Positions 62,767 through 64,000 of a stretch of DNA of 64,000 nucleotides are shown piece by piece. Source of the DNA: an uncultured Paenibacillus sp. (GTDB taxonomy: Bacteria; Bacillota; Bacilli; Paenibacillales; Paenibacillaceae); assembly GCA_937895345.1 (NCBI GenBank), contig CALAWP010000058.1:1-64000 (forward strand), in the 5' to 3' direction. Below the pieces are notes generated by a model that was not told the origin of the DNA, searched no databases, and worked only from the letters and a program-made list of their open reading frames with translations. Position numbers and translations under genes: made by a program. Numbering within the stretch: position 1 is the stretch's first letter; each line of letters starts with the position of its first letter.

Positions 62767-62780
62767 TAAAGCGCTTTCAC
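62767..62780. promoter_or_regulatory. CcpA cre site of the CGTase gene
   Basis: TTAAAGCGCTTTCA differs from the ideal TGAAARCGCTTTCA at one position and is nearly palindromic. It lies 30 bp upstream of the CGTase start codon, consistent with glucose repression. Confidence 0.65.
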
Positions 62781-62843
62781 GAGTTGTCGAAATCCAGTTG
62801 CTATTCTGTCGCAGCAACCGTCTAACCACCTCCTTTGCCCAAT

Positions 62844-62887
62844 AAAACAACCCCGGCACTCCTGTCAGGAGCAGCCGGGGTTGTTTT
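62844..62887. terminator. Strong bidirectional terminator
   Basis: AAAACAACCCCGGC and GCCGGGGTTGTTTT, 14-bp arms, with an inner ACTCCTG/CAGGAG hairpin. It lies upstream of the CGTase gene; no gene ending here was recognised. Confidence 0.7.
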
Positions 62888-63175
62888 CAATATCGGCCGA
62901 TTGAAGAGCAGTGCCCTCAAATTGTGGACTTGCTGCCTACATTCTAATTCAGCCTTTTGAAGGATGTCAATAACGGCAGCCGAAATAAAAAAATAAAAAT
63001 TTCCTGAATCTACAGGGAAGTTCTGGGATACTATACTCAAATTGCATCACGAACGAGCCATACCGACAACCTGAGGGCCATGCATCTTGAAACAGGATTG
63101 TTTGTAAAAGCCAGCTCGTTTTGAAACGTTCGTTTTGAAGCCAGCTCGGTTTTTCGGACCGGAATGTTTTGAGAC

Positions 63176-63212
63176 AACCCCGTTTCTCTGTCGAGGAGAA
63201 GCGGGGTTTTTT
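63176..63212 (+). terminator. Terminator without an obvious upstream gene
   Basis: CCCCGTTTCTC/GAGAAGCGGGG stem followed by TTTTTT on the plus strand. The 280 bp before it contain no supported gene, only a short direct repeat AGCCAGCTCG (about 63110 and 63139). It could end a small RNA or a lost gene. Confidence 0.6.
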
Positions 63213-63290
63213 GTCGTCCCCCGGGGAGAAAGGCGCGCTCGGGATAAAAGGGAGGGAGGCCGTATTCGGCGGAAAGAAGAACCGTCTACC

Positions 63291-64000
63291 GTCGTCACGA
63301 TCGAGAAGGTGTACGCCAGCAAGCTGGACAACGAGAGGAGGGTATTCGTATATTTGCCGCCCGGCTACGCGGAGCGGCCGGAGGAAAGGTATCCCGTCCT
63401 GTACATGCACGCGGGACAGCGGGCGTTCGCGCCCATGCGGCCCGGGACGGAATCGTGGAACATTCATTTGGCGGCGGACCGCCTGATCGGAGAAGGCAGG
63501 ATGGATCTGATCATCATCGTGGCCGTCGCGCACGTTCGTCCCGTGACGGCCAACGAGTATTATCACTTCAAGGGGCCCGCGGAGGAAATGGAGCGTCTCG
63601 GCTGCTCGGGTCTTGCTTATGAGGACTTCATCGTGCGCGAATTAAAGCCGTACATCGACAGCCGGTTCCGCACGAAGACCGGGCCGGAGCATACGGCGTT
63701 GCTCGGCTCCTCGGCGGGGGGATTGTCGACGTACCATATCGGCTTTCGCCATCCGGACGTATTCGGCAAGCTGATCATGATGTCGCCTTATTTCGTAAAG
63801 GTCGGACTGGACGAGAGCCAAGCCGGGAACGCTCGTGGAGGAGAAGCTGTACCGGGAGTTCGAGGGCAAGCCGCCGCTAAAGCTGTGGCTCGATATCGGC
63901 GACGCGGAAGGGCTGTTTCTGCCGCGCCATGTTCGTGCCGTCGCGGACGGACTGCTGTCGCGCGGCTACCGCAGCGGCGAAGAGCTTGCGTATTTGCTGC
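63291..64000 (+). pseudogene. Esterase (alpha/beta hydrolase, Fes/EstD-like), frameshifted and cut by the window end
   Basis: The frame from 63291 reads VVTIEKVYASKLDNERRVFVYLPPGYAERPEERYPVLYMHAG, then FKPYID-like LKPYIDSRF and the nucleophile elbow LLGSSAGGLSTYHIGFRHPDVFG, a typical esterase D/enterochelin-esterase-like fold. No ATG, GTG or TTG start with a ribosome binding site precedes it; only an ATT at 63264 follows GGGAGG. Near 63828 the coding frame moves by one base: DESQAG continues as LVEEKLYREFEGKPPLKLWLDIGDAEGL in another frame up to the end of the window. One extra base in GGGAAC explains it. Confidence 0.7.

Noticed and set aside
63040..63215. A small RNA gene ending at the 63176-63212 terminator
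   Set aside because: No promoter with acceptable spacing was found, and the direct repeat AGCCAGCTCG alone does not support a gene.

Overview
The window looks like a chromosome segment of a Paenibacillaceae bacterium (Paenibacillus or Cohnella type). This is inferred from gene content: secreted polysaccharide-degrading enzymes with SLH, CBM and dockerin domains, many AraC regulators beside glycoside hydrolases, very large 7TMR-DISM hybrid kinases paired with BTAD-type response regulators, and strong AGGAGG ribosome binding sites. No rRNA or tRNA gene was recognised.

Layout. 1-6.7 kb: small conserved genes, then a response regulator beside a hybrid kinase gene that carries two nonsense codons and a frameshift. 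6.7-10.5 kb: a TetR-MMPL exporter operon with a clear double operator, and a Phd/RelE-type toxin-antitoxin pair. 10.5-14.4 kb: an RNA-repair locus with intact rtcB, a truncated nucleotidyltransferase, and two WYL regulators, one split by a stop codon. 14.7-20.9 kb: a type I-C CRISPR interference operon (cas3-cas5c-cas8c/cas11c-cas7c) with no cas4, cas1, cas2 or functional array. 21-24.3 kb: a hypothetical gene, an AT-rich lipoprotein, an M23 fragment and an MscS channel. 24.4-29.9 kb: an ABC sugar-uptake operon with a metallo-hydrolase, an inositol-monophosphatase-like enzyme and a HutC-type GntR regulator. 29.9-33.7 kb: a DUF2306-like protein, a DJ-1/PfpI protein and an OmpR/HAMP two-component system, followed by 52-bp tandem repeats. 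34-47.5 kb: GH2, a heterodimeric ABC exporter, a GH27 alpha-galactosidase with an inserted CBM, an SLH-rhodanese protein and a GH29 fucosidase, with AraC regulators. 47.8-64 kb: two secreted GH5 enzymes, a dockerin/cohesin/SLH surface protein, an intact paralogue of the broken kinase-regulator pair, an Uma2 protein, a CGTase, and a frameshifted esterase running off the window.

The most interesting observation is between rtcB and cas3. On the minus strand lies a solitary type I-C-like repeat, a 37-nt spacer-like segment, and a second hairpin with the geometry of a degenerate repeat. The first 15 nt of the pseudo-spacer match the cas3 leader next to a TTC PAM, with mismatches only at positions 6 and 12, the bases that Cascade flips out. 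The target overlaps the start region of a TTGACA-17-AATAAT promoter. This is the architecture of a CreR/CreA-type crRNA-like RNA that would let Cas5c-Cas8c-Cas11c-Cas7c repress its own operon, kept although the adaptation genes and array are gone.

Gene decay is a second theme. The sequence shows at least eight broken or truncated genes: the hybrid kinase, two Uma2/M23 fragments, a WYL regulator, a nucleotidyltransferase, a GH53 fragment, the 3' end of an SLH protein, and an esterase.
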